Assembly (NCBI GenBank): GCA_019828545.1
Contig: JACVRA010000179.1
Location: forward strand, 186,001 to 250,000
From: Paracamarosporium sp. OC-R06-R3
Taxonomy: Eukaryota > Ascomycota > Dothideomycetes > Pleosporales > Didymosphaeriaceae
Direction: 5' to 3'
DNA: 64,000 nt
Under the pieces are notes generated by a model. The model saw only the letters and a program-made list of their open reading frames with translations. It had not been told where the DNA came from and searched no databases. Of this stretch, positions 34,100 through 44,956 are shown in pieces; position 1 is the stretch's first letter, and every line of letters starts with the position of its first letter. A program made the translations under genes and the position numbers.

Positions 34100-35631
34100 A
34101 TGTCGTCCGTCTTCCAGGCCCTGCCGCAGCTGCGGACCGCCGCCCCGCGCCTCGCTCGCCGCCTGTTCGTGTGTCGCCCCTGCCTCAATGCGCCCGCCCG
34201 CGCCTTCCCCGTCCGCGCCGCTCCCCGCCAGCCCTCGCTCCTGCAGTCGGTGAGATGGCAGTCGACGCAGCCATTGCGCACCAGCGCTTCCACCGCTGAG
34301 GGCTCCCTTGCAGAGGCCGCCGCAAAGACAAAGCCCAAGACCAGCAGCTGGCCCGAGACGAGCGACAAGACCGTCGCATACTGGCTGCTGGGCAGCGCCG
34401 CCAGCGTCTTCGGCATTGTCATCTTCGGCGGCCTAACCAGGCTCACAGAGTCAGGGTGAGCATCCCAAGCTTGCACCGCAATGCCGTGGCTAACTGTGCC
34501 AGCCTGAGCATCACCGAATGGCGTCCCGTAACCGGCTCTCTGCCGCCCATGAACCAGGCCGACTGGGAGAGCGAGTTCACAAAGTACAAGGCCTCGCCCG
34601 AGTTCCAGCAGCTCAACTCGAGCATGACCCTCCCCGAGTTCAAGCAGATCTACTTCATGGAGTGGACCCACCGCCTGTGGGGGAGAGTCATCGGCGTCAC
34701 CTTCCTGCTCCCGACCGTCTATTTCATCGCCCGCCGAAGGGTCACGCCGTCAATGGCTTGGAAACTCACGGGCATATGCGGCATGATTGGCTTCCAGGGC
34801 ATCATCGGCTGGTGGATGGTTAAGAGCGGACTCAAGGACGATCTCTTCGCCAAAGGCAGCCATCCCCGCGTCAGCCAGTACCGCCTGACTGCCCATTTGG
34901 GTGCCGCATTCGCCGTCTACTGCTCCATGTTGCTCACCGGCCTCGGCATTCTGAAAGAGCACCGCATGCTGGCTGATCCAGCAAAGGCCGCCGAATGGGT
35001 TCGCACCATCAAGAACCCTGCCCTGCGCATCTTCCGAGGCACTGTGGTTGGTATGACACTTTTGATCTTTACCACTGCCATGTCTGGAGCTCTGGTTGCT
35101 GGCCTCGATGCTGGTTTGATCTACAATGAATTCCCATACATGGGCCTTGGTCTCACCCCACCCAAGAAGGAGCTCTTCGATCCTTTCTACAGTCACGTTC
35201 CTGACCAATCTGATCTCTGGTGGCGTAACATGCTAGAGAATCCCTCCCTCGTACAGCTGGACCACCGTATCCTCGCTACTACTACTTTTACTGCCGTCCT
35301 CTCTTTCTTCGCCTATACCCGCTACTCCAAGGCCGTAAGAGCCATACTTCCCAAAGATGCCAGGAGGGGCGTCACGGGCCTTGTCCATCTCGTCAATCTA
35401 CAAGCCACGCTCGGGTACTGCACCCTCATATACATGGTCCCTACCTGGCTTGCCGCCTCGCACCAGGCTGGTGCCCTAGCTCTTCTCACTGGCGCCGTGG
35501 TCCTCTACAGCCGCATCTCCATGCCCCGACGTGCCATTCTGCGCCAGATCACAACCAAGCCGCACGCTCCAAAGAGCGCAACGGTCCAGCCTCTCCGTTC
35601 TCGCATCGCCGCTTCCCAGGGTCAATCATAG
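34100..35631 (+). CDS. COX15: Heme A synthase Cox15
   Basis: Two exons, 34100-34455 and 34503-35631, with a 47-nt intron (GTGAGC..CCAG); 494 aa. The junction restores LTRLTESG-LSITEWRPVTG, a Cox15 hallmark. The N-terminal ~70 residues are Arg/Ala/Ser-rich and lack acidic residues until about residue 67, as in a mitochondrial targeting peptide. About eight membrane spans follow. The expected heme-ligand histidines are in EWTHRLWGR, YRLTAHLGAA, LDHRILA and ASHQAGALA. Cox15 oxidises heme O to heme A in the inner mitochondrial membrane for cytochrome c oxidase assembly. Confidence 0.95.
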
Positions 35632-37620
35632 ACCTTGTAGAACATGTATTTTTAGCCCCTTGTAAGATGTACCAGCGTTGTATTGTAATTGTAGGCCTAC
35701 GCTCAATACCACTACGCAATGCATTGAAGTCCAATTTCAAAAGACTGCTTTCTGACAACTACTTGCATTCTACCTGCAGCCTTTGCAAAAAGACGCACCG
35801 ATTGTGCTCTGGTGACGAAGGAGTGCGTGTGTGTCCAAGTCCACGCTGTGATGAACATACTAGCGATAGAGTCACTTGAAGCTCGTCTTTATGCGTTCGA
35901 AGTAAGAGACGAACAACTCTTTCGTTCTAATCCGACCCTCCCCCATCGAAACAAAAACCACCTCTTTCTTTCCCTTTCCCCCTTGAACAAAGAAACTTAC
36001 CTCGCGTGTTACTTCCTACGACTGTAACGTCTACATCAACACATGCTAGACTTCTATCAGATACGTTCGGCAGAGCATTATATAGAGTTTGTTTTGTTAT
36101 TTTTTTTTTACGAAAATTTGGTGTAGGCTTGAGTACGAAATAGATAAGAAAGAGGTGGTGATTCCCCTAGAATTCGGCACGAAGGGCGGGGTAGGGAATG
36201 AATGGAGTAAAATAGAATAGTAGAATATATAGAGTGAAATCAGAGTATTGTAAGTGGAGTCGAGCGTGTGTTGGTGTGTGTGTGGTGTAAGGCTTTTTTC
36301 ATGGTTCACGGTTCACGGTTCACTTATATTTCTTCTTCCTTCCGGGTTCCTGTCTTCTAATCTAGTACGTTTTCCTCATCGGAGGAATGGGATGCTGCTC
36401 GTGGGCTTGTATGGTGGGATTGGTTACGGATGTACAGCAGAGCACTATACGTAGAGATGAGAGTGTCTTGATGTATGTGTGGTGAGAGTCGTTTTTCACG
36501 GTTCACAGTTCATAATTCACAATTCACTTATACTTCTTCTTTCTCGGGTTCCTTGTCTTCTTATTTGGTCTGTTTTCCTCATCGGAAGTATGTCGCTTAT
36601 AGGCCTGCATGGTGGGATTAGTTACGGATGTACACTCGTTAGGTTTTGAACGAATTCGAATTGCTTTTCTTTTCTTTTCTTTCTTGGTTTGGTCTGGGTT
36701 TTTGCGTGCGTACCTCGTAAATACTTCTCTGTTTGTTAGACGAGGGAGAATGCAAGACTACGTTCTAGCTGGTGAGTGGCAATGGGAAAGGGCTCGTGGT
36801 GAGGAGGTGGGTTGTTCCCGGGGGAATGTAGTGACCTCTGCGGTGGGACCCTTTGTTTTGGATGGGGTTTTCAGGGATTTTGGAGGAGAAAGATGATTGT
36901 GGGTGAAGAGGAGGGCTTCGCGAATTGAACTACTGAAGTTTTGTGCCGGGTTGTGAAGGATAGGTGTGGGAGGGTGTTTACACTGGGTTTAACGGGGGTT
37001 GAAGGTTTGATCTACGCTGCCTGGCGCTGGATGTATGCGGATGTAGATTTACACGCTATAAGAAAATAAGGAGCTCTAAAAATCACGCTACGCGCTCCAT
37101 GCTAGAAATCTAAGCAGATGAAGGTCACCTTTATTAGCTTGGGTGGTTCTGTGGAAAGCAGAATCTTCGTTGATAATGTTCGTGAAGAACGCTTTGAATA
37201 TGTACCGATTCCAGGGCTTATAGAAATCGCTCTAGTGTGCTGGATCGTTGGGTGGGCGTCCGTCATGGCTTGTCACGTGATTGCGAGAAGACATGAGGTT
37301 GAATCAGAGTTTAAATTGAGGTGTATGTAGATCGAAGATCTGTGTGAGGCAAACGATCAATCGGCACCGATCGATCGGAGCAGGAGGCACAGTAGGTACT
37401 GTTTTTGATCATACCTCCGACTGCAGGGTCGTGGCGCGACACGCTTCCCAACTGGACGGTTCCTCAATATATGCATATCGCTGGAATAACGTGACTCACC
37501 TGTCGTGTAACCCCAACTCTCGCCTCCCCATATATCTGGATATGTCCGATGCCCCATTTTGTTTTCCTCCGTCACCGTCAGTGGTACTGCCTCGTCACCG
37601 TGTTGTCCGTTCATCACTTG
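35632..37620. other. Convergent spacer at the housekeeping/accessory boundary
   Basis: No gene is supported in these 2 kb between COX15 and the FAD oxidoreductase. The stretch is AT-rich with poly-T and purine tracts and contains a diverged tandem duplication (36249-36632). Short open frames such as 36609-36896 and 37118-37330 have no recognisable domain. Confidence 0.5.
36249..36632. repeat. Diverged tandem duplication, unit about 185 bp
   Basis: Two direct copies, about 36249-36433 and 36450-36632. Both contain, in the same order, a TGTGTGGTG tract, a TTCACGGTTCAC core, a CTTATA..TTCTTCTT tract, CGGGTTCCT, GTTTTCCTCATCGGA and TGGTGGGATT..GTTACGGATGTACA. They differ by many point changes and small indels, so this is an old local duplication. 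Confidence 0.8.
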
Positions 37621-39353
37621 CTAGTAACCCAACTTGTATCCCCCGGAAACCAACCGTTGGAAAACCCTGGTGGGGTCGTATCCGCGGCTTGTGCGTTTCA
37701 GCCTCGTGAAACTTTTCGTACCGTATGATTGCAGCACCTTCTGGTCCCAGTCCGCATCGTTCATAAACAGAAGGTCTAGATGCTGTCCATTTCGTTGCGC
37801 AACATCCTCAACTCGGTCAACGACTGCTTTTGACAAAGCATGAGCTTGGGCATCGTCTTCGGCATGCCACCACCCGGTGCTGAAAGCGCCCCATAGCTGG
37901 TTCGCATCGGCGATCTGTAGTGCATTGCCTCCTGCTTTGCGGCCTTGCTGGGACACTCGTTTCGATATCGGCTGCAGATTAAATACGATTGAACCCGCAG
38001 TAATGTTGGATATACCGGCTAGCTCCGGTGCATTAGTAGTCTCCTCGACTATCTCGCTGTACAAGCTAGCGTTCGCGGCAAAAGTTGTAGCTCTGAAGGC
38101 CCATCTATAAAACATTCAATTAAAGTTCTACTGGGCTCGAACATACACAACTTACCTCGGGAGAGCAGGCAAGGGAGCGGCCCCAAGTAACTCCTCGTAG
38201 GTCTGGATCTTGGTCATGTCGACGAGGGCCGGAATATCGCGGAATAATCGTAGAGCGGCCGGTTCTTCGACAGGCTTCAGATATATCAGGTTAAGTATGA
38301 ATCCTGACGTCGTGAGGTTATTCAGTGGAATTGCCATGAGGAGATTTGCGTCTGGGTCATCAACTGTCTCTTGGTATTCTGCGAGCGCTGATACGACCGC
38401 GGGAAGCTGATCGGGTGCGTATGCGCGGTAACCACCCCATACTTTGCCGATTGGATGTGTTCGTGTTGTGATCTTGGTCACGATGCCTAACGATCACTTA
38501 GGTTTTCGTTCATGACAGTTAGGAAGTTGACTGACCAAAGTTGTTACCGCCGCCTTTCAAAGCCCAGAAAAGGTCTGGATGATGAGTTCTGCTTGCTGAC
38601 ACCACAGTTGCATTTGCTAAGACGACCTAACCATGTTAATTACTCGATGCAGGTGGCCTAAGAAGTTGAGCTTACCTCAAACTCAACAACATTATCGCAT
38701 GCAAGTCCATATCGCTCAGAAAGGTAGGAGATGCCCCCTGAACACGCGTAAGCCTCCTATGTCTACAACTGTTTTCGGCATTTCTGACGTACCACCCAGG
38801 ATGGATCCACCCACACCCACGTCCAAAACTCTGGGTGCAACCACCGTAACATTGCTGCGGCTTAGAACGGAGTGCACATCTTTCCAGCGAGCTCCAGGGC
38901 CGATACTTGCTAATCCGTGAAATGCATCGAAGCTGACTTCTCTTATCCTTGACGTGTCGATCAACACCCCATCATCGATATTGCCCGCGCCTGGAGAAGG
39001 AGAGTGCCCACCACTACGGATGGCAAACGAGGCATTGGAACCGACAAGCACATTTACCAATTGCCGTATATGGTCAGTGCAATTTGGAGTCGCAACACAT
39101 GCGGGTGTTTGCCATGTCACTGGATCCCTGTATTTGATTCTTCAGTTGTGCAATTCGATACCCTAGTTTATACATACCAGTTCGCAGTGCGCAATTCCTC
39201 GAACTGCTCATCGGATGGCAGCGTGATTTGGGAAGGCAAGAGGCTTTTCAATTGGGTACAAATTGATGATGTATCGTTGGTGGCATAGCCAGAAGACCAG
39301 ACAGGGGCTCCGAAAAGCGTAGCATATGCGAGTAAGCTGCAAGAAATCCGCAT
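37621..39353 (-). CDS. Secreted FAD-linked oxidoreductase (berberine-bridge type)
   Basis: Six exons on the minus strand: 39353-39178, 39127-38793, 38737-38676, 38626-38536, 38486-38156 and 38104-37621 (492 aa). All junctions keep phase and rebuild family motifs: [49 protein letters not shown] and [11 protein letters not shown]. Residues 1-24 look like a signal peptide. The FAD-binding segment [17 protein letters not shown] is clear, and a BBE-like C-terminal motif (GYDPTRVFQ) is present. Such flavoproteins oxidise alcohols, amines or sugars, and many take part in fungal secondary metabolism; 6-hydroxynicotine oxidase-like is the usual label. The substrate is unknown. It lies 1.4 kb from the metabolic gene group at 40.8-51 kb and could be an outer member. 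Confidence 0.9.
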
Positions 39354-40794
39354 TGTTCAATCTTCGGCCTGTTGAGGATTGCAGATGACTTGCAGACCTC
39401 GAAGGATTACTATTCTCTCTTTTCAACGCAAAATATACAAAGTGACTTCTTGAAATTGAAGGTTCTTGAGATCCATTCTTTACATAATCGATCGAGCATT
39501 CGCCTCATGGCGACGATCTGCCTTGCCCAGATCAGCCCAGCCTCAGGAATGCCAGCTACGTCCACGCCGTTGACCCGTCTCACACCAGCGGTACCTCGAT
39601 GTACGCGCGGTTGCACGCAGGGCTTGTGGATAAACTGCGCCCGGGCCCAACATCGGGGACCAAAGCGCTTGGCCAGTCACGGCATTATAATTCACCGGGA
39701 TATTGATTGGGGCGTAGTGAGATCACAGCTAGCCGAACACGCAACGGCGATGAAGATACAAATGGGCTGACCAGGGAAGACCCGCACCACAGACTCAGAC
39801 TAATAACAAAAAGGAAAAACAGCCCTGCACACGGTTAGGTAAATTGTGTGCCGGTCGCAACCTCATCACCAGGCTGCAAGATGCGGGAACGATTGGTCGA
39901 AAGGCTCTCAGCGATGTAATCTGATGACGGGGACACAATCGGATCCTTGTCTAAATGGAGCAAAGGCTGGGAGTACGAGCTGATAGAAGGCCTTAAAAGA
40001 GGGAGGCCCTAGAACGGATGGAGAATTTGCAAAGCGATCAAGGCAGAAGGAGGTGCAAGAGAGCACAAAAGGTAGTACTAACTGCTGTGAAGTCGGACTC
40101 GGTGGTTGCGTACCCCGCAGATCCTTCACCGTCGAACAGCGCACGGGTCGCCGAACACGAAGCACGTGCAATCCTACCTTGGACCTCTTACGTCCTCCCG
40201 TGCACAGGTACATGCACCAGCGGCTGTGGCTGCGCCTCCAGCGCGATACGATGTATTTTCCAGCGGGTCAGCCCGTGGGCCAGCGGTTGAGTACACCGTC
40301 TGTTGATCCGCCGGGCCAGTGCACGTAAACGGCAGCTGGTTTTTTGGGGGCCAAGTGTCGGCTGATTGGCGCTACACTCAGCAAGCGCCCAATATACAAG
40401 GCCACTCCTCTCAGCCCCAAGGAATAAGCGGGGAGTCTGGAAGTCGCAGCTTGAACACGATCCTTGCTTTCTAGTAAGCCTTGCATCCACTGCGGCCGTA
40501 GCGTGCGAGATCGGTGAGATACCCATGCCCCAACTGATATTCATCAAGACCTTCCAATCGTAGTGCCCGGTAAGGCCTCCATTGCCGCTGCTTCGAATTT
40601 GCATTGAGACCACTTTCGCGTAAACCGGGTGGCGCGAACGATCTCATAGATGAGATTGTCAATGTTTTCCATGTGCTAGACAGGATGGACCTTTAACCGA
40701 TTCGTATTCTTTGAAATTTTTTTGGTGCCTAGAGGCAGGAGTGTAGAAGCAATTACAATTAAATGAAAACCTAGCCGTAGGATGCTCTCTGGCA
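39354..40794. other. Intergenic region between oxidoreductase and 7-TM gene
   Basis: No gene is supported. Several overlapping frames up to 141 codons occur on both strands near 40.0-40.6 kb but lack motifs. Confidence 0.5.
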
Positions 40795-42175
40795 TCATTC
40801 ATTGCGGACATCCCACGTCTTCGTGACGTTGATGCTCTTCTCGTGCGTGACTGTCCGCTCTGGTCGACCCACTTCCGATGCTCCACCGGCACCCGAACGA
40901 TTAGGTCCGCTAGGCACTGCAGGATTCCCGTTCAAGGGTCTTGCGGTTCTATCTTGTTCTTCCAAACTAGGCCGGCTAGCAAGCACACTCAAAGGGTAAA
41001 GCCTATCATGTTGTCTCTGTTGCCGCGCGGCCTCTAGACTAGACTGGTCCGCGGAGTATTCTGCGTTGTCGGTCGAGGAGACAAGCTTCATCGAGTCTTG
41101 TGTAGGCTTTCGGTTTCCAGACGAGAAGGGCTTGAGCAGTTTGAGAGTTGAACGGTTGGAGCTAAACTTTGATCTTAGACTCTCTCCGAAACCCACGAAC
41201 AGTGGTTGAAGCATGGGCAGGCAGGCGCAGACAATAGAAAGGTTGACTTCCAAAGCACCAAGTAGAGCCGCGATGCCGGCATATTCGGAGAAGTGAGTTA
41301 GCATATATTCTTGCCGTGTGTTGTAGACCAGGCGCGTCATCGATATTCCACAGATCCTATGGTATGTCTTATCAGTATTCTGGGCAACTAGAGACATTTA
41401 CTTAAGCAGATTATGTGACTTACAGGATACCAATGGTGAATAGAAGTGTTATCCCTATCTTCCTTGTGGTTCTCATCTGCAGCCTCCAGACGGCAGGCAA
41501 CGGGAGCAGAAGGATGAGAACATCTAAGGCGGCTCCGATAGCTCCTTGAGAGATATAGAACTTGGAGGTGTTGATGCATTTGTAGTCAGGGTAGCTGATT
41601 TTGTCCCAATTGGCTTCAAATGGCCGACACCCTGCAAGAGTAACAATCGTTATTGAAATCCCGTAACACGCAGTAATGCCCATGAGCGCCATAGTGATGG
41701 GATAGAAGTAATCGACAGATCCAAATATCGAGATGAGGAAGTCGAGAAGCGATATCTTCACCAGTGTCACTGCCAAAGTACCTGTAACACCGATGACCAG
41801 AAATTGCTAGCCCAGTCAGATACAGATCGAATCCACCGGACCTCTTTACGTACTTTCGTCGCGAAGAGCAACTGATCCATTGTAACTGTCTGCGTCGCTT
41901 GGCCTATACCACCTTTCGTGACGCAATAGTTTTCACTGATGACGAGTCCGAGCGCAAAGAGCTGAGCAGTTCAGTAAAGCGACATATTACTTTTCTCGAG
42001 CAAACAAACTCACCCATGACCCCACAATCATATAGTCAGAAAGCCTCAAATTCGTTCGCCGATGTACTCGCGCCCAGAAACGTAAAACAATAGTGACAAA
42101 AGAAAGGAGTAGCCCGGCGCTATTAACCGCTAGAATAGTCGTAGGGAAGCTCATGCCAACTTTGTAAGGCGCCAT
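40795..42175 (-). CDS. Seven-transmembrane rhodopsin-like fungal membrane protein
   Basis: Four exons on the minus strand: 42175-42014, 41961-41854, 41806-41424 and 41356-40795 (404 aa). Introns are 47-67 nt and all phases agree. Seven hydrophobic spans can be drawn: TILAVNSAGLLLSFVTIVL, DYMIVGSWLFALGLVIS, FLVIGVTGTLAVTLVK, a span starting YPITMALMGITACYG, AIGAALDVLILLLPLPAVW, a span around ITLLFTIGILICGIS, and one around IAALLGALEVNLSIVCACL. Motifs such as AGCRPFEANWD, LPLPAVWRLQMRTTRKIG and LEVNLSIVCACLP are typical of the large fungal rhodopsin-domain/PTH11-related family. The C-terminal ~120 residues are a hydrophilic Ser/Arg-rich tail. Such genes recur in secondary-metabolite clusters, but their role is unknown. 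An in-frame ATG 48 nt upstream (42223) would add 16 residues. It is divergent from the methyltransferase, 500 bp apart. Confidence 0.88.
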
Positions 42176-42675
42176 GGCGATTGTGGTGTTTGGACGCTTG
42201 TTCTGAGGACGTTCCTCTAACAAGACAAAGAGTTTACTTTTTCATATATATGAACGGGATGGACCGTCGGACTTGCGATGGGATCAATCTGCGGATCGGG
42301 GACAGAACGCTTGGACGACGAGGCCGATCAGTCGCGAACAGAGTGCTGCTACGCCCCCTTCTAAAACCGTCTCTGGGCCAAGCTGGCTCAAATATCGGCG
42401 CTCTTGCTCGGCATTGGTGGCACCAATCATCCGCCTCGACACTTTCGGGGCGTCTCACATGCATCGGTTACATGGACCCCCGGAAGGGGTTGCATTGGTG
42501 ACCACTACTAGCAGGGCGCCTGCGCCACACCCTGGTCGCTACAAGCATGCCACCCTAGAGCCAGGCCGTAGTATCAGCAGTGCCTGCACGCATTCGTTTC
42601 ACAACCAACTCATCTCGAAAATCTATTGCGCCATCCTCTCGCCATTTTATCGACGCAGGCAACACAGTGAAAAAG
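42176..42675. promoter_or_regulatory. Divergent promoter region 7-TM gene / methyltransferase
   Basis: This 500-bp spacer lies between two divergent start codons. The plus-strand open frame that starts inside it (42273) continues out of frame with the methyltransferase exons and is not a gene. Confidence 0.5.
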
Positions 42676-43720
42676 ATGCAAGAAGCGTACGTTCTAGGAC
42701 GAGGGTTCTCTGCAAATGCGAGGTCAGTGACCAAAATTACATTATCACTTCTGCATTGACTAACGATAGAGCGAGGAGAGCAGACTCAATCTCCAATATT
42801 TTCTATGGAAGGATGGAGGGTTTTTCCTACACCCAAGTATTCCAGCGCAAGGTGAAAACCTGAAGGTAGCAGAGATTGGCGTAGGGACCGGGTAATTCCA
42901 GACCGCAAAATGAAGAGCGCCTAGAAATTAATTCACTCATTAACAGAATTTGGCTGGTTGACCTGGCTCGAAATCTTCCTCCCTCAGCCCATATTGATGG
43001 ATTCGATATCGATCTAACGCAATGTCCACCAAAAGAATGGCTACCAAACAACGTTTCCGTGCACGAGCTCGACTGTCTGAAACCATTGCCAGAGCATCTC
43101 TTGGGAACATATGACATCGTCCATATCCAGCTTTTCCATCTCGCGGTTCACAACAACGACCCTGGACCTATCATCGAGAACTTGGTTCAACTGATTAGTA
43201 AGTCGAGCCTGCAACGGAAACTTGAAAATTATCCTAACCAAATGTAGAGCCTGGTGGTTGGATATCTTGGGGTGAGATTGACTACAGCAAATGGAAAATA
43301 ATAAGAACCCAGGAAGGGGCAGAGGTTGAAGATCGCCTTACACCCCTTGTTCGTATGATCGGGACCATGGGAGATACTCGACCAGATTGGACGGCTGATG
43401 AGTGAGTCAATTTCTCACTACCACGCAGTCTTTATCCTAACCTGTTGTTCAGTTGGCCGATCAGATTGCCAGAGTTCTTCACAAAATATGGCCTGGTGAA
43501 CGTTCAGGTGGACAACCGAAGTTTTCCACCTGAGCTGCTCCCTTTCCAGCTCGACACGGCCTTGATGGCGTCAGACGAGATAAGCTACAAGGCTTTGGAT
43601 CGGATCGGTAACGGGTCAGGTGACAAGTGCAGAGAACTGATTTCGCAAGTGTTCAAGGACAGACAAAAGCTTGCTTACAATGTGGGACGTCTGACTGTGG
43701 TTGCTCAACGGCCAGCTTAG
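42676..43720 (+). CDS. SAM-dependent methyltransferase, LaeA/UMTA-like
   Basis: Five exons: 42676-42722, 42784-42891, 42947-43197, 43248-43401 and 43453-43720 (275 aa). Several of these exons are too short to appear as open frames on their own. Splicing gives the family layout YVLGRGFSANA-RLNLQYFLWKDG, then LHPSIPAQGENLKVAEIGVG with SAM motif I (EIGVGTG, residues 46-52). Next come IWLVDLARNLPPSA, DGFDID, and motif-III-like PGGWISWGEIDY. This family of fungal class I methyltransferases methylates small molecules or, in LaeA, acts as a nuclear regulator. The short length without a long N-terminus suggests a cluster tailoring enzyme. The acceptor at 42783 was chosen over nearer AGs because it restores SANARLNL. 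It is convergent with the alpha/beta hydrolase. Confidence 0.9.
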
Positions 43721-43942
43721 ATTCAACCATGTTACGGTGTACTAATCTAGGGATGGTACTACTTTATGGGCATGTATGCTATCGAAGGTATTTCGTGAAA
43801 GCATTGGATTTCTGTTATTTAAAACTACAATAGATTGCCTGCATGACTAGGTGCAGGAGATACATCTAGAATTCATATCGAGTTCATTCATTCCTCAAAG
43901 TACAGACTCCCGAAGCGCAGAATTTCAGACTGCGACATCAGG

Positions 43943-44765
43943 TCACAAGCTTCTGTTAGCCTCCTCGATGAGAGTGTTCGCCGTCCAGTCCGGCTTGCTG
44001 AGGAAGGGGCTGTGGCCAGTGTCGATCTTGATCAGATTGTCAATCTTGTGTGGCCCACTCGCCTTGCCAGAATCAACAAGGTATTGAGCAGCGACCACAG
44101 TGGTGGGTACATCGGAAGTGCACAAGATATACGTAGTAGGAATGACGCGCCAAGCAGCATGAGTCGTCTTGCTCCAGAATGCTCCGAAACTTTGAGGCTT
44201 CAGGTCCTTGGCCAGATTCGCCACAGTGTCATCGTCCAGGTCCTGGTAGAACATGGCCTTAGCGTCCTCGGGGTGTACGGTGATCGTACCAGCCTGTGCC
44301 AGGGATTAGCAGAGCTAGCAATTGCCTCATGGGGTTTGGCTTGCTCACCTCGAGATCGGTCTTCATTTGTGGCACCATGTTGTCACGGGTGCCGTGGGGG
44401 GAGTGCTGGAACCCCTCGGGCACGAGGAAAGCAACGATATAGACAAGTCGCACAACCCCACCTTTCAAGCTGTTCGCTGCACGCGATTCCTTGTCGAGGC
44501 CTTCCAAGGCGGTGCCTCCCGTCATGCCGCTGAAGCTGTGCATGACCACAACGACATCACGTTCCTTGTCAACCAAGTCTGACACCGTGCGGCGAATAGT
44601 TGCAACGTCTTGCGACCAGTCGGGCGTCGGCGGTGTCGATCCGCTCGATGGCATCGCAGGTGCTACAGACTCGTAGCCAGCTTTGTCCAGCTCTTTGACG
44701 AGCAAGTCCCAGCACTGGGGCGTGTGCCAGGCGCCATGGAGAAGTACAAAGACGGGCTTGGACAT
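43943..44765 (-). CDS. Alpha/beta hydrolase, small esterase-like
   Basis: Two exons on the minus strand, 44765-44349 and 44293-43943, with a 55-nt intron (GTGAGC..ACAG); 255 aa. It starts MSKPVFVLLHGAWHTPQCW, the oxyanion strand-turn of the family. The nucleophile elbow is VVMHSFSGM with probable Ser77; the usual G-x-S-x-G is relaxed to M-x-S-x-S. The acid is probably in CTSDVPTT, and the catalytic His is in DTGHSPF (His233). No signal peptide is seen. It resembles the plant esterase/hydroxynitrile-lyase-like fungal group; the substrate is unknown. It lies on the same strand just downstream (191 bp) of the UbiA gene. Confidence 0.9.
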
Positions 44766-44956
44766 GTCGAAGACGGTAGACAGTGCACGAAGATGAGAAC
44801 GAGGTAGATGTCGAGCAAGTATCCAGTTGCTATGGAATTCTATATAATAACGAGCGACATTTACGTAAGCGGGTAATACCTGATGCAAACGCCTCCTTCG
44901 CACGGCCCCCACATGCTCTACCCCAAACTCTGAGCGGCCTCCCTGGGTAGCGTTAA

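Noticed and set aside
42273..42863. 196-codon plus-strand frame before and across the methyltransferase start
   Set aside because: It is out of frame with the true exons; the methyltransferase motifs appear only after splicing at 42722/42784.
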